From positions 11,872,501 to 11,936,500 of the forward strand of contig CM050447.1 in NCBI GenBank assembly GCA_027563935.2: DNA of 64,000 bases, read 5' to 3'. This stretch comes from Costus lasius (Eukaryota > Streptophyta > Magnoliopsida > Zingiberales > Costaceae). The stretch's first letter is position 1; every line of letters starts with the position of its first letter. The translations under genes and the position numbers were made by a program. This document shows, piece after piece, positions 59,801 to 64,000 of this stretch. The notes under the pieces were generated by a model. The model saw nothing but the letters and a program-made list of their open reading frames with translations. It did not search any database and had not been told where the DNA came from.

Positions 59801-61648
59801 AGACAAGAGGATACACGACTCACCGGCCTCATGCGGCTATCTGCTCACTGTGAACACCCGTGGTGGAAGCACACACTCACCTTGTTCCCTGTTTACACTC
59901 TTGGTGGAAGCATAAGAGGAAGGTAGGAAGCAAAAGTCGTATCTGCCTCTGGTTGCCACACTCACTCGCGACAGAAGCTCAACAACAGTGCTCAACTCTT
60001 CCTTTCTCCTCTTCTTTCGTCTCTCCTCTTCTTTCTCTTCTTTCTTCTCTCCTCTTCTGCCCTGTTGTAGTTCTGCAAACTAGTCCTTGCTTGGATGGGT
60101 ACAAACCAACTATATCGCCTAATACGGACTAGAACAAGCTGGTTGAAACCACCCGATATGGACTGGTTTTTAAAACATTGCTAGAACTATAGCAATATGA
60201 AATTCTTATGGAAAAATGATTTACTAGCAAATGATATATTTGAAGTATGAGTTAACAAATGGAATTGATGGCTCGATCAAATACTCGACCAGTAGTAAGA
60301 AAGCAATGGAGTTTAAAGTTGAAACTTTTGGTAACCCTATAATATCAAACTGAAAGCCTTAAATGCTCATGTGGTGCCAAAGCCAAAGGTAATTGACATC
60401 CTTGCATTGATAACAAGGGTAATGCTGAATTCGTGTGAGAATATCAAGCTCTCCTTATGGTGGACAATTAATTCAATGTATCTAAGGCAGTATAGCATGT
60501 TACTTCAAAAGGTCACATTTTGGATGATTGACTAAACCAACTTGGAAAATTTTATTGCAAATTCAAATGAATGGATACAAATAGAAGAAAGTCTCTAAAT
60601 TTACTACTCAATGATATAGGGTTCGTTAAGATCATCAAGTCATTCATTCTGTCAAATGAGAAAACATTTTTTAAAAAATCTTGGGCACAACAAGAAGAAT
60701 CCTTATGTAGTCTAATGTATATGGGATCACTAATCCTATATAATGAAATGTTTGCATTGCCATTGCTCCACTACCAAAAAAAATTCTCAAGTCTTCTCAT
60801 CAATGGTATGAAGTCGCATCCAATTTCTCAAAGAAAATTATAATGATTCATGTGGTGGCTCGACTTGCCAGTCCCCCACCACAACTTCCATGGCATTATA
60901 AATTAGATACAATGCTTTCCAAAGCCATAGCAATGAAGTTAAAGTTGATGAAAAAACAATGCGATTAGAAGAGACTTTCAAGCTCTATCAGGAATACAGA
61001 GTCCATACATTTATTAATCCAATCAACTTGGAGATGAAGATTTACGTACTCCAATTTTGAAATATACGAACTAGAAAAGCTACTCTCCATTCAACTCATA
61101 GGATGTTAAGAATTATCCTTTCAAGGAAAGAACATAAAACAAAAGGGCGTGCCATTAAAAGAGAAGGAAAAGTAAACAGTACAATTGAAACAACAAAAAA
61201 CTACATACGAAATAAGCAAAAGTTAGTTAGAAGGTATCATCCTTGCCTCACCTTATGTTGACTCAAATTAGTACTACAACAATCATTTCCACGCTATTGC
61301 AACAAAAACAAGCTTTACAAGAATGTCAAGGATGGATAAATCCAAGTTTAACCTCGCAAACACCATTATGTTTAATATTGAGTTATGGATCAGTGGTAGA
61401 TAATATAAATCACAACAAATAGTGGTAATAACAACAACACAAGATATAAAGAGAAGTATATCAAGTTCGAATTGCACTATGAACAATCATAAGCAGTCAC
61501 AATGAATTTAGAAATAGACACAAGAAATTAAGCAATTGAAATTATCAAAAATATGGAAAGTCTAACCCATTATCAATACATGTTTTTAAATCTAAATCAG
61601 TATCAAACAATAAGATAGCAAGAAATATCTTACATGAGCTTCAAACAT
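2210..61648 (-). CDS. VPS13: Plant VPS13-family intermembrane lipid transfer protein, VPS13M type with PH domain, N-terminal part (22 exons, runs off left edge)
   Basis: Exons, 5' to 3' on the minus strand: 61634-61648, 42807-42888, 40779-40882, 14769-14864, 14609-14656, 13456-13506, 12688-12791, 12468-12585, 8295-8396, 8008-8202, 7766-7923, 7390-7548, 7218-7310, 6703-7054, 6510-6623, 5769-5864, 5619-5686, 4681-4801, 4390-4605, 2636-2863, 2403-2512, 2210-2306. All junctions are GT-AG and phases join, giving 909 codons without a stop. Residues 1 to about 110 are the chorein N domain (starts [20 protein letters not shown]). The VPS13 N-terminal repeat region follows, and a PH domain begins near residue 830 ([11 protein letters not shown]). 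Known of the family: rod-shaped proteins with a hydrophobic groove that move phospholipids between membranes at contact sites. Plant homologues are roughly 4,000 residues, so most of the gene lies left of the window. Reading frame is intact, so I infer a functional gene. Exact paralogue (M1 or M2 type) is not resolved. Confidence 0.95.
3338..3419. repeat. (TA)n microsatellite, about 80 bp
   Basis: A nearly perfect run of TA dinucleotides inside VPS13 intron 19 (2864-4389). The flanks are TATG/CACA-rich and resemble a decayed GTACCGGT-type repeat. The ORFs predicted across it are artefacts of the YI repeat. Confidence 0.97.
3715..4121. mobile_element. Possible decayed hAT-type MITE
   Basis: AT-rich core flanked by TACCCAATA/AGTACC-type sequence like the better copies at 24629 and 15694. 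The right end shows the terminal motif TTGCCATCCCTA (4110-4121). The left terminal repeat is not recognisable, so borders are approximate. Confidence 0.4.
4390..6623 (-). CDS. VPS13: VPS13 exons 15 to 19
   Basis: Exons at 6510-6623, 5769-5864, 5619-5686, 4681-4801 and 4390-4605. They encode [40 protein letters not shown], a helical linker ([18 protein letters not shown]), [16 protein letters not shown], and [17 protein letters not shown] through [11 protein letters not shown]. Phases 0, 0, 2, 0, 0 are consistent. The ALDIDxDAPKVRxP block is a strong plant VPS13 signature. Confidence 0.94.
6703..8396 (-). CDS. VPS13: VPS13 exons 9 to 14
   Basis: Six exons at 8295-8396, 8008-8202, 7766-7923, 7390-7548, 7218-7310 and 6703-7054. 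They carry the family blocks [78 protein letters not shown] and [13 protein letters not shown]. Phases 0, 0, 2, 2, 2, 0 all join. Introns are 85 to 199 bases, so this is the compact, intact part of the gene. The segment forms part of the extended beta-groove rod that carries lipids. Confidence 0.95.
8838..8885. repeat. (TA)n microsatellite, about 48 bp
   Basis: Uninterrupted TA dinucleotide run inside VPS13 intron 8. Confidence 0.97.
11351..11609. mobile_element. Candidate Mutator-type MITE (GTACCGGT family)
   Basis: GC-rich island in AT-rich intron. The left end ATAGATTCAAATC and right end TTTGAACCAT are roughly inverted. TTACAA occurs on both sides (11345-11350 and 11610-11615), inside a 9-base near-match, as expected of a Mutator-like target duplication. 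The interior has CCGAACCGGTATAG and GGTACCGTACCGG. Confidence 0.5.
12468..13506 (-). CDS. VPS13: VPS13 exons 6 to 8
   Basis: Exon 6 (13456-13506) encodes [17 protein letters not shown]. Exon 7 (12688-12791) encodes [20 protein letters not shown] followed by [13 protein letters not shown], the conserved amphipathic block in which NVHIRYED is diagnostic of VPS13. Exon 8 (12468-12585) encodes [20 protein letters not shown] through GALDKLRK. Phases run 0, 0, 2, 0. A 117-bp Tourist-type MITE sits just upstream in intron 5. Confidence 0.95.
14079..14195. mobile_element. Tourist/Harbinger-type MITE, 117 bp, TAA target duplication
   Basis: The two ends are inverted copies: GGCTATGTTCGGTTGGATG on the left and CATCCAACCGAACATAGCC on the right, with pairing continuing through most of the element (TCCACGG with CCGTGGA, GGAAAG with CTTTCC). 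TAA flanks both sides (14076-14078 and 14196-14198). It lies in VPS13 intron 5. Confidence 0.9.
14609..14864 (-). CDS. VPS13: VPS13 exons 4 and 5: end of chorein domain
   Basis: Exon 4 (14769-14864, 96 bases) encodes [20 protein letters not shown] and on to PDGQTLS. Exon 5 (14609-14656, 48 bases) encodes [16 protein letters not shown]. Both are phase 0 at each end, separated by a 112-base intron. The [13 protein letters not shown] block is the conserved close of the chorein N domain. Confidence 0.94.
15694..16047. mobile_element. Candidate hAT-type MITE, about 350 bp
   Basis: Left end TGGGATAGCAATT and right end ATTGCCATTCCCA are inverted. Flanks TCAAAATT and CCAAAATC agree at 6 of 8 bases, as expected for an old 8-bp hAT duplication. 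The core is AT-rich with GGTACTCGAC and GGGTACCCAT motifs as in the copy at 24629. Confidence 0.55.
16348..17365. mobile_element. Harbinger-type non-autonomous element, 1,018 bp
   Basis: Perfect 16-bp terminal inverted repeats GGCCATGTTTACTTGG at both ends, with TAA duplicated outside (16345-16347 and 17366-17368). No transposase reading frame is present. The interior is made of a GC-rich pyrimidine minisatellite (about 16556-16860, repeats of CTGCTC.TCCTCGCCC) followed by an AT-rich 38-bp minisatellite. It lies in VPS13 intron 3. Confidence 0.85.
16926..17215. repeat. AT-rich minisatellite, about 7 copies of 38 bp
   Basis: The anchor TTTTATGRTATTTAATA recurs near 16961, 16998, 17036, 17074, 17113, 17151 and 17193. 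It is contained inside the Harbinger-type element. Confidence 0.85.
17464..17827. mobile_element. Mutator-type MITE with purine/pyrimidine arms, 364 bp
   Basis: Inverted ends CAAGGTTCGAAGT and ACTTTGAACCTTG, with GATATATA directly repeated outside (17456-17463 and 17828-17835). The left half carries a GAA/GAG-rich tract and the right half a TCT/TTC-rich tract, so the two arms can pair. The 113-residue acidic ORF and 98-residue serine-rich ORF across it are products of these tracts. Confidence 0.7.
18374..18590. repeat. 110-bp tandem duplication beside element B
   Basis: The block starting TTGGAACTTATCAACTTTT occurs twice, 110 bases apart (near 18386 and 18496), with few differences. Diverged similar text resumes right of element B (23596 onward, TAAATCAAGCCTTC and GCCCTCATGAGTATCATG), so B probably inserted into or beside a third unit. 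Confidence 0.75.
18637..18771 (+). repeat. Element B: 5' LTR (135 bp)
   Basis: Begins TGTTACTAAG and ends GAACT directly before the TGGTATCAGAGC primer site. The usual terminal CA is replaced by CT in both LTRs. The border is fixed by the primer site and the TAAAT duplication. Confidence 0.92.
19359..20170 (+). pseudogene. Element B: copia gag, frameshifted
   Basis: The ATG at 19359 opens a UBN2/copia Gag: [19 protein letters not shown], then [14 protein letters not shown] and [11 protein letters not shown] 25-bp tandem duplication (19650-19674 and 19675-19699, one mismatch) shifts the frame by +1. The frame is lost again near 19950. A CX2CX4HX4C zinc knuckle ([14 protein letters not shown]) is still readable at 20091-20132 in another frame. 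Gag packages element RNA. This copy cannot make it. Confidence 0.88.
20284..23453 (+). pseudogene. Element B: copia pol (protease, integrase, RT, RNase H), broken
   Basis: The protease keeps its active site ([13 protein letters not shown], Asp codon at 20353). GAG-pre-integrase has YCRLGH. The integrase core reads DIWGPSP and FIDDFS before a shift near 21010, with [11 protein letters not shown] later in another frame. The RT runs from about 22158 with [13 protein letters not shown] and the intact catalytic [13 protein letters not shown]. RNase H ([36 protein letters not shown]) follows with stops at several codons. A 14-C run lies at 21737-21750. Clearly non-coding today. Confidence 0.9.
23461..23595 (+). 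repeat. Element B: 3' LTR (135 bp)
   Basis: Matches the 5' LTR end to end, preceded by TTGAGGGGGTG and followed by the TAAAT duplication. Confidence 0.92.
23690..24270. repeat. GTACCGGT-type repeat fragment
   Basis: Starts ATTCATATCTCAGTCACGGACTG with AACCGGTATAG, like the start of the 11351 copy. GAAGGAAGCAGGAAGCAG-type purine-rich text follows, and GTACCACCTAGTATGAA lies at the right. Borders are not sharp. Confidence 0.4.
24629..24909. mobile_element. hAT-type MITE, 281 bp, 8-bp target duplication
   Basis: Inverted ends TAGGGATGACAATT and AATTGTCATCCCAA. The flanks are ATCCGACA (24621-24628) and ATCCGGCA (24910-24917), 7 of 8 identical, as expected for hAT elements. The interior is AT-rich with TACCC/GGTAC motifs and no transposase. 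Confidence 0.85.
25850..26129 (+). pseudogene. LINE reverse transcriptase remnant, piece 1
   Basis: In the frame from 25924 the text [20 protein letters not shown] then YWCNVLKLP is readable. This is the conserved segment of plant L1-type LINEs just after the RT core (usual form LSxAGRLxLIK...IYW). It is followed by FLWGVEAKL and [10 protein letters not shown], the usual next block. The left border is unclear. The piece ends where the LTR of element C begins. Confidence 0.75.
26130..26377 (+). repeat. Element C: 5' LTR (left border uncertain)
   Basis: Homologous to 35049-35294, starting CCCATATGG and ending CGTATCAGCT. It is followed at once by TGG (26378), where a primer site should start. 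The LTR may extend left of 26130, because the start of the right-hand copy appears to have been deleted. TGGTCCGACC after it does not match the tRNA-iMet primer site seen in the other elements. Confidence 0.75.
26865..28686 (+). pseudogene. Element C: gypsy gag and start of protease, broken
   Basis: A coiled-coil N-terminus (residues rich in E, R, Q, L at 26865-27191) is followed by the gypsy Gag core at 27364-27675 ([20 protein letters not shown], then [11 protein letters not shown]). After a stop comes a linker rich in G, S and T, and a zinc knuckle [13 protein letters not shown] with TAG replacing one residue (28213-28215). The protease region at 28238-28686 reads [20 protein letters not shown], with His where the catalytic Asp is expected. 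The frame ends at 28686, where element D is inserted. Confidence 0.85.
28687..29903 (+). repeat. Element D: 5' LTR (about 1.2 kb)
   Basis: TGTCAGGCCTGG to GAGGCGTGACA, followed by AT and the primer site. Long GC-rich LTR with repeated CAGCCC motifs at its start and a TTAGGGTTAGGGTTTTCG-like stretch near 29730-29745. Confidence 0.87.
29996..31170 (+). pseudogene. Element D: Gag (Retrotrans_gag), broken; no pol
   Basis: N-terminal basic stretch and [17 protein letters not shown], then after frame changes the Gag core: [33 protein letters not shown] and FREELRRQF. Near the end a zinc knuckle [13 protein letters not shown] (CX2CX3HX4C) is readable at about 31002-31040. At least two stops or shifts interrupt the core. 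No protease, RT or integrase motif lies between the LTRs. Confidence 0.82.
31208..32405 (+). repeat. Element D: 3' LTR (about 1.2 kb)
   Basis: TGTCAAGCCTGG to GGGGCGTGACA. Aligns along its whole length with 28687-29903, with many substitutions and small indels. Confidence 0.87.
32406..35048 (+). pseudogene. Element C: rest of protease, RT, RNase H and integrase, broken
   Basis: Continues the gypsy pol after element D. RT blocks: [54 protein letters not shown] and [12 protein letters not shown]. The catalytic block reads FFYDILIYS, so the first Asp of the usual FFDDI has become Tyr (GAT to TAT). RNase [38 protein letters not shown]. Integrase: [30 protein letters not shown] and ETDGQSEA, so all three acidic residues are readable. 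Several stops and a frameshift near 34300 break it. It ends at VRRKDVSFN, joined to LTR sequence, so the C-terminal chromodomain-type region is missing. Confidence 0.88.
35049..35294 (+). repeat. Element C: 3' LTR (5' part probably deleted)
   Basis: Matches 26130-26377 by eye with scattered substitutions. No polypurine tract precedes it. The pol frame runs straight into LTR sequence. Confidence 0.75.
35295..35715 (+). pseudogene. LINE remnant, piece 2
   Basis: Continues the LINE of 25850-26129. Readable are [20 protein letters not shown] (usual form GGLGIRxLxxxNxAxLxKxxW), [20 protein letters not shown], and [17 protein letters not shown] (usual form xGxxIxxWxDPWL). Several stops are present. 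The piece ends at ATGA where element E is inserted. Confidence 0.75.
35716..36424 (+). repeat. Element E: 5' LTR (709 bp)
   Basis: TGTCAGGGATCGG to CCGTGACA, followed by AG and the primer site. A TATA box, TATAAAA, lies at 36073-36079, placing the expected transcription start about 30 bases further on. Confidence 0.93.
36472..38055 (+). CDS. Element E: intact Gag polyprotein (527 aa)
   Basis: Open from the ATG at 36472 ([13 protein letters not shown]). Upstream in-frame ATGs at 36379 lie inside the LTR and span the primer site, so I do not use them. An acidic/basic helical region (residues 20-110) precedes the Retrotrans_gag core (about 115-280: [54 protein letters not shown]). A long P/R/N/H-rich linker follows, then zinc knuckle 1 ([13 protein letters not shown], residues 339-351), a serine-rich acidic patch ([10 protein letters not shown]), and zinc knuckle 2 ([13 protein letters not shown], residues 451-463). 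Both knuckles are CX2CX3HX4C, one residue shorter than the usual CX2CX4HX4C. There is no protease or pol after the stop at 38055. Expected role: packaging of its own RNA, with enzymes supplied by another element. Confidence 0.92.
   Translation: MSMYEGTDVETLGSNPPELDREERRRRHRERQAVRFTNIEDRLDLIDSKHAGLAAEMEGHEENARESIRVLRTQIEELKAQIAVLTMALHAGGGNVQPQRAQMRIPEPQSYNGTRDAKELENFLFDIDQYFLVTRPDSEGLKIATATWYLTGDAKLWWRTRVRDGTDNLATWEDLKRELKAQFCPENIGLMVRKKLRNLRHTNDIHEFVRKFATISLDIKMADEEKLFFFIDGLQPWAQQELQRRNVQDFASAQAAAEQLTDFKLVERRRSSPPQRPHQGNGNSQRDNHGSPPHRNGNQDRRSPPHSPRDNRTQYQNRPQRPHNGGNQRSPPHNRPHICYLCGGNHHIYDCKQRKMLNAMLVEKASTDKKQKGKAPMIPSSSSSDSDDTIVISGKPSSSRTPRIGAITCSSKTPKIGALRMINPSNAQVGEQCSKRRPSRQHWRPKKTWDCFICGGKHQPWNCPHKKILHALVAEEAATMKPTKEKKVAFSPSSDCDTDEGRSFPSPQHNDHEASTSKASYKDVLCR
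38084..38793 (+). repeat. Element E: 3' LTR (710 bp)
   Basis: Full-length match to 35716-36424. Four of the five substitutions are G in the left copy and A in the right copy. TATAAAA is at 38442-38448. Confidence 0.93.
38794..39863 (+). pseudogene. LINE remnant, piece 3, with poly(A) end
   Basis: Begins [20 protein letters not shown], matching the plant LINE block xDxLIWKxxxxGxFSVKSAW. Frame-broken zf-RVT-like text follows, then IIYHIW and [10 protein letters not shown] near 39200-39290 (usual form xxYxIWxERNxRxF). The last recognisable part, [15 protein letters not shown], ends in a run of nine A at 39855-39863, which I take as the 3' poly(A) end. Confidence 0.65.
39864..40778. other. Intron 3 sequence between the LINE and exon 3
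   Basis: AT-rich, non-coding. I see no repeat border, RNA gene or domain here. Confidence 0.5.
40779..40882 (-). CDS. VPS13: VPS13 exon 3: chorein N-terminal domain
   Basis: 104 bases encoding [20 protein letters not shown] and then [14 protein letters not shown], a classic VPS13/ATG2 chorein motif. Acceptor ataag|GTGATG, donor AAAG|gtaggt, phase 0. The next exon is 25.9 kb further along the transcript, past the retrotransposon nest. Confidence 0.95.
41940..42130. repeat. GTACCGGT-type repeat fragment in VPS13 intron 2
   Basis: CCAAGGTTTTCCAATTCAG at the left, with GTACCAGTCCGGTGTTG inside and a right end ATATCTAGGTTCAG. Resembles the CAAGGTTC-ended MITEs but without a clear target duplication. 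Confidence 0.45.
42807..42888 (-). CDS. VPS13: VPS13 exon 2: chorein N-terminal domain
   Basis: 82 bases encoding [20 protein letters not shown] and the run to SVWK, the lipid-channel entry of the chorein N domain. Acceptor atgatag|GTT, donor AAAG|gttctt, leaving one base of a Gly codon completed by exon 3. Introns on either side are 18.7 kb and 1.9 kb. Confidence 0.94.
45518..45571. repeat. 27-bp tandem duplication
   Basis: GGTAAATATTACATGGCTCC and the bases to TTAAAT occur twice in immediate tandem. Confidence 0.9.
45841..46347. repeat. Diverged tandem duplication, 284-bp spacing
   Basis: TGATAATCTATCATGCCAAA at 45841 and TGATAATTTATTATGCCAAA at 46125 begin two copies. They run in parallel through CATTTATC, TATTTGTCAACTTT and ATATTT for about 220 bases each. 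Confidence 0.85.
46630..46753. repeat. Short tandem duplication, about 64-bp period
   Basis: ATATATTTTATGTGATTTGT and the following TCGAATCTTATGATTTTATAAT occur twice, near 46647 and 46711. Confidence 0.9.
47342..47576 (+). repeat. Element F: 5' LTR (235 bp), TATA box deleted
   Basis: TGTTATGAATAATATT to TTTTGTAACA. Compared with the 3' LTR it lacks 11 bases after GGGATGCT, exactly removing TATAAATAAAG. Confidence 0.93.
47953..48994 (+). pseudogene. Element F: copia gag, two frameshifts
   Basis: The ATG at 47953 starts [20 protein letters not shown]. The frame then shifts near 48006-48012 and continues as [40 protein letters not shown] and [21 protein letters not shown] second shift (a lost A) lies near 48500. 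The C-terminal part at 48575-48994 is RG-rich ([20 protein letters not shown]), with a CX2CX4HX4C knuckle [14 protein letters not shown]. Belongs to a widespread plant copia Gag type. Confidence 0.9.
49144..52640 (+). pseudogene. Element F: copia pol with lost catalytic residues
   Basis: The protease reads [15 protein letters not shown], with Asn (AAT) where relatives have the catalytic Asp of DSATT. Integrase: [19 protein letters not shown], stop near 49804, [26 protein letters not shown] small deletion near 50100 removes the segment that carries the third acidic residue. RT and most of RNase H remain open from 50735 to 52339 (534 codons: [40 protein letters not shown], intact [32 protein letters not shown]). 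A last frameshift near 52330 precedes the closing [14 protein letters not shown]. Confidence 0.92.
52746..52981 (+). repeat. Element F: 3' LTR, 5' end truncated
   Basis: Aligns to the 5' LTR from AATATTAT onward and ends TTTTGTAACA before the ACGGT duplication. TATAAATA is at 52871-52878. The expected purine tract and TGTTATG start are missing between GGACATCCA and ATATTAT. Confidence 0.85.
53536..53725. mobile_element. Mutator-type MITE, 190 bp, 9-bp target duplication
   Basis: Inverted ends GTGGTTTAAGAT and ATCTTAAACCATG, and a perfect 9-bp direct repeat CTTCGTACC outside (53527-53535 and 53726-53734). The interior has paired motifs CCGATTTATACCGATC, GATCGGACAGGTTTCACCGG and ACCGATATACCGGTTC. 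The 9-bp duplication points to a Mutator-like transposase. Confidence 0.85.
53851..55520 (+). repeat. Element G: 5' LTR (1,670 bp)
   Basis: TGTTAGGCCCCGCG to TTCAAGGCGTGACA. GC-rich middle. CTATAAGAAG near 54598-54607 is a possible TATA box. The antisense ORFs of 230, 189 and 138 codons inside are explained by composition. Confidence 0.92.
55567..56338 (+). pseudogene. Element G: Gag (Retrotrans_gag), three frameshifts; no pol
   Basis: The ATG at 55567 ([16 protein letters not shown]) shifts near 55600 into [20 protein letters not shown], then [16 protein letters not shown] and [14 protein letters not shown] shift near 55985 leads to [35 protein letters not shown] and [16 protein letters not shown] third, in the A-run near 56240, precedes the end. 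The core is the same Gag family as in D and E. I see no zinc knuckle in the rest of the interior. Confidence 0.85.
56549..56845. repeat. Array of eight small inverted repeats inside element G
   Basis: GTTAGCAGACTTTAAAACTGCTA and close variants occur eight times. Each unit contains TAGCAG and CTGCTA, six bases that can pair across a short AT-rich loop. The first four units have a 34-bp period. The later ones are spaced 44-49 bp. Confidence 0.93.
57398..57419 (+). repeat. 22-base G tract: polypurine tract of element G
   Basis: Twenty-two consecutive G followed by AGAA, directly before the 3' LTR at 57424. It occupies the place of the primer for second-strand synthesis and could also fold as a G-quadruplex. 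Confidence 0.85.
57424..59093 (+). repeat. Element G: 3' LTR (1,670 bp)
   Basis: TGTTAGGACCCGCG to TTCAAGGCGTGACA, collinear with 53851-55520 and followed by the CTAAG duplication. Confidence 0.92.
59747..60182. mobile_element. Candidate CAAGGTTC-family MITE
   Basis: The left end CAAGGCTCAAACCGGTCC and right end GGACTGGTTTTTAAAACATTG are inverted and imperfect. A pyrimidine-rich stretch (CTCTTCTTTC repeats, 59995-60060) lies inside, as in the copy at 17464. No clear target duplication. Confidence 0.5.
60183..61633. other. VPS13 intron 1 next to exon 1, no gene recognised
   Basis: AT-rich sequence. A 90-codon ORF (60571-60843) in a broken longer frame does not match any domain I know. It could be transposon debris. 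Confidence 0.45.
61634..61648 (-). CDS. VPS13: VPS13 exon 1: 15-base coding start exon (MFEAH)
   Basis: The ATG is preceded by GTCACC, a good plant start context, and encodes MFEAH. This is the conserved start of plant VPS13M proteins. The donor is CAT|gtaagat, phase 0. The next coding exon is 18.7 kb away at 42807-42888 and opens with [12 protein letters not shown], which completes the conserved start. I chose this ATG because the downstream exon has no ATG in frame before the conserved block. Confidence 0.88.
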
Positions 61649-64000
61649 GGTGACGCATGAAGGAATGGATTAAAGCAATTCATTAACCCTCCATATGCTA
61701 AGCCCTGTAATAATGAGTGCAAACTGGTAGAGAATTGAAACTCACAAGTTTAACTTGGCCAACCATAAAATGAAACTGCAAATGATCTTTACGACAAGAA
61801 AAGGTAACACCTTAAGGGATATAGTAACAAACAGACAAATCCAGTAAATCAACAAGTAGAACAAAAAAATTTCACATCACCCCACAGACCGTTAGAGCAT
61901 CAATAGAGGTTCAAAAAATAGATAAAAACGAGGAATTAGAAATCACATATAATGCTTCCGTAATCCAATCACCAAAATAACATCTACTGATCTAACAAAA
62001 AAACGTGAGTGTCATCCTCTCATTAGGGATGAATAACTGTTGAACAACTGTGAAAAATGATTAAATTTTACATACGAGAACAGAAATTAGGGTGATTCAG
62101 TCATGACAAATGGAAGAGGACAATATACAAAAGGACAATCAAAGGAGCGCTTGCATCTCGAAACCTTAATCCAATCAAATTCTGAAATTAGATCATATCA
62201 CCATTCGTACTGTCTAAGAATAAATTGACTAGCTTAAAGCTTATGTATTCGCATCTCTAGTAACTATTCGATTGAGCCCATATTTCAATCATGCAAGAAG
62301 AGAAAACACAAAGCTTGGAAGTGGGATTTCAATTGATAACATAAAGAGCCTACGAATGGAAAGTAATTTACAAAAATAAAGGAAAAGCAAAAAAAGTGTA
62401 TGTGAAGATGAAGGGTTTAGAATACCTCATACACATTTTTTATATTTCCTTCTGATGCCCAAATTAACCTCCTTCTGTAGGCCTTCTTTGTCTTAGATTA
62501 AGATCACATGACAATCTCAATGACTTTAGTTTATGGTGCAACATGAAATGTAGCCTCCAAGTAATGAATATGCAAAGATGAAAATCTTAAGTCAATTTGT
62601 CCAAATTGGTCCAATTGGTCCAATGAGATAATTATGAATTCTAATTAGATTCAGTTTGATTGTCACTTTCTATAATCCCTCTTCTACCTCTCCCTCGTTT
62701 GGTCAACCAAATTTCTTTTATCATCTGCAAAAGATAGTCATCTCGTTAGTTGAATGGATGTTCATCCACAAGAAGATGACGATGTTGATATTTCATTATA
62801 TTAAAGATATGTCATTTTGGTGACTAGATTGTAGAAGCATAATCTATTATTCCAATTCCTTGATATACGTTTTACATAATTCTATCACACCAAAGCCCAT
62901 TCTCTGGGCTAAAAAAAGAGGATTAGGCATAGTCTACAGCGGTGGTGGTCATCCAGTGAAATTTCACAAAGTTAAAACGAAAAAGGTTCCTCAAAAGATA
63001 ACTAGATCCAATAAAGTTAGAAACTTTCTAATACTTTCCATGGTCTCTAGGCAATTTCGTCCATAGGATCTAAGGTTTTGAATATGAGTCCTCAGTGGTG
63101 TATATATGGATTGATCGACACCATCCTATATTTATATTATATATATGGTATTGAAATAGTATAAATACTATATTGCATTTCAAATAGGATCATACTAGTA
63201 TATACCAATGTTCAAACTCGGTTCGAGACCCTGTACAGTCCAGGCTTGTACGATACTGGACATAAAGATGTTGCTCGCTCAAGAAGAAGCTAATCACGGT
63301 GGGAGGAGGAGGAAAAAGAAGAAGAAGTTACTCATGGTAGGCGCATCTGAAGAAGTAGCGCAAATGTTATATGATTCAAATAAATAAAAAGAAAATTTGT
63401 TTTAGTTGCTCCAAAAACTGTTCAAAGAAGAAGTGCTCATGGCATTTATATATGCTAAACACTACATGTTTTTTCGTTCACAAGAGAATCTTTATACTGA
63501 ATGTTTTATCATGCTTTTCTGATTTTCTTTCATTTCTGCTACTCCCTAACCATACTATTCCGTTGGCCTACATGCCCTATCAACCACACTTGCACTAGCT
63601 CTATCACAATGATGATTCCATTTCATAGAATAAAAAAAAGAAAGGAACGAAGCCCGCATCATCTCTACCTCACAGTGAAAAGTTGATATGATATGTTTAA
63701 TATATGCACATGTATCCATCGATACATATAATTTTTATGATATAAAATGTGTGTTTGCCCATGTATTTATATCAACAAATAGAGGATTGAGAGTATTATA
63801 ATTACTTTTATAACATGTTAATGGAGAAGCATTGAGCATCACTTCCTTCAAATAATGTCAATTCAAGCATTTCAGACTTTGGACCTAAAATGTATAAATT
63901 CAATGAACACGTACCAGTTCAAATCACAGATCGACCAGTCAATGAAGATGTATCAGTTCAAATACGATTGCCATTCATCCAAGATTGGACCTAAGATGTA
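61649..64000. other. Upstream region of VPS13, no confident gene
   Basis: This 2.35-kb stretch should hold the 5' UTR and promoter of the minus-strand VPS13 gene. I cannot pin a TATA box, 5' UTR intron or transcription start from sequence alone. Around 63066-63270 and from 63900 to the end there are fragments of the CAAGGTTC/GTACCGGT-type repeat seen elsewhere in the window. The short ORFs here have no recognisable similarity. Confidence 0.5.

Noticed and set aside
60571..60843. 90-codon ORF in intron 1
   Set aside because: No recognised domain. The frame can be extended only through stops. Possibly transposon debris but unsupported.
1..64000. tRNA, rRNA, snoRNA and CRISPR-like structures
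   Set aside because: None seen. tRNA-like text is limited to retroelement primer sites, and regular repeats are microsatellites, MITE interiors or the hairpin array in G.

Overview
This is a nuclear window from a seed plant, most likely an angiosperm with a TE-rich genome. It has GT-AG spliced exons, Ty1/copia and Ty3/gypsy LTR retrotransposons with tRNA-iMet-type primer sites, non-LTR debris, and Harbinger, hAT and Mutator-like MITEs. I cannot name the species. I see no bacterial operons, rRNA, tRNA or CRISPR.

One host gene occupies almost the whole window on the minus strand: the N-terminal fifth or so of a plant VPS13-family bridge-like lipid transfer protein (VPS13M type, with an internal PH domain). 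I can place 22 coding exons, from the ATG at 61648 down to 2210. All have GT-AG borders and phases that join without a break, giving 2,727 coding bases (909 codons) spread over 59.4 kb. The gene runs off the left edge inside or just after its PH domain.

Two introns are enormous. Intron 1 (42889-61633, 18.7 kb) follows a 15-base first coding exon and holds a 5.6-kb copia element (F) and a 5.2-kb gag-only LTR element (G). Intron 3 (14865-40778, 25.9 kb) holds a 5-kb copia element (B), several MITEs, and a nest. In the nest, an old LINE (pieces at 25850-26129, 35295-35715 and 38794-39863) is split by a gypsy element (C) that itself carries a gag-only LTR element (D), and is split again by a young gag-only LTR element (E). 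A further copia remnant (A) lies at the left edge, in the intron after exon 22.

Every LTR element, and the LINE, reads on the plus strand, antisense to the VPS13 gene. Three elements (D, E, G) have full LTRs, a primer site and one Gag gene but no protease, integrase or reverse transcriptase. This is the TR-GAG architecture of non-autonomous elements that must borrow enzymes. E has LTRs under 1% different by eye and an unbroken 527-residue Gag reading frame. The autonomous-type elements are dead, several at catalytic residues. The best candidate for something little described is this TR-GAG group, with shared termini and (in D and E) an unusual CX2CX3HX4C zinc knuckle.
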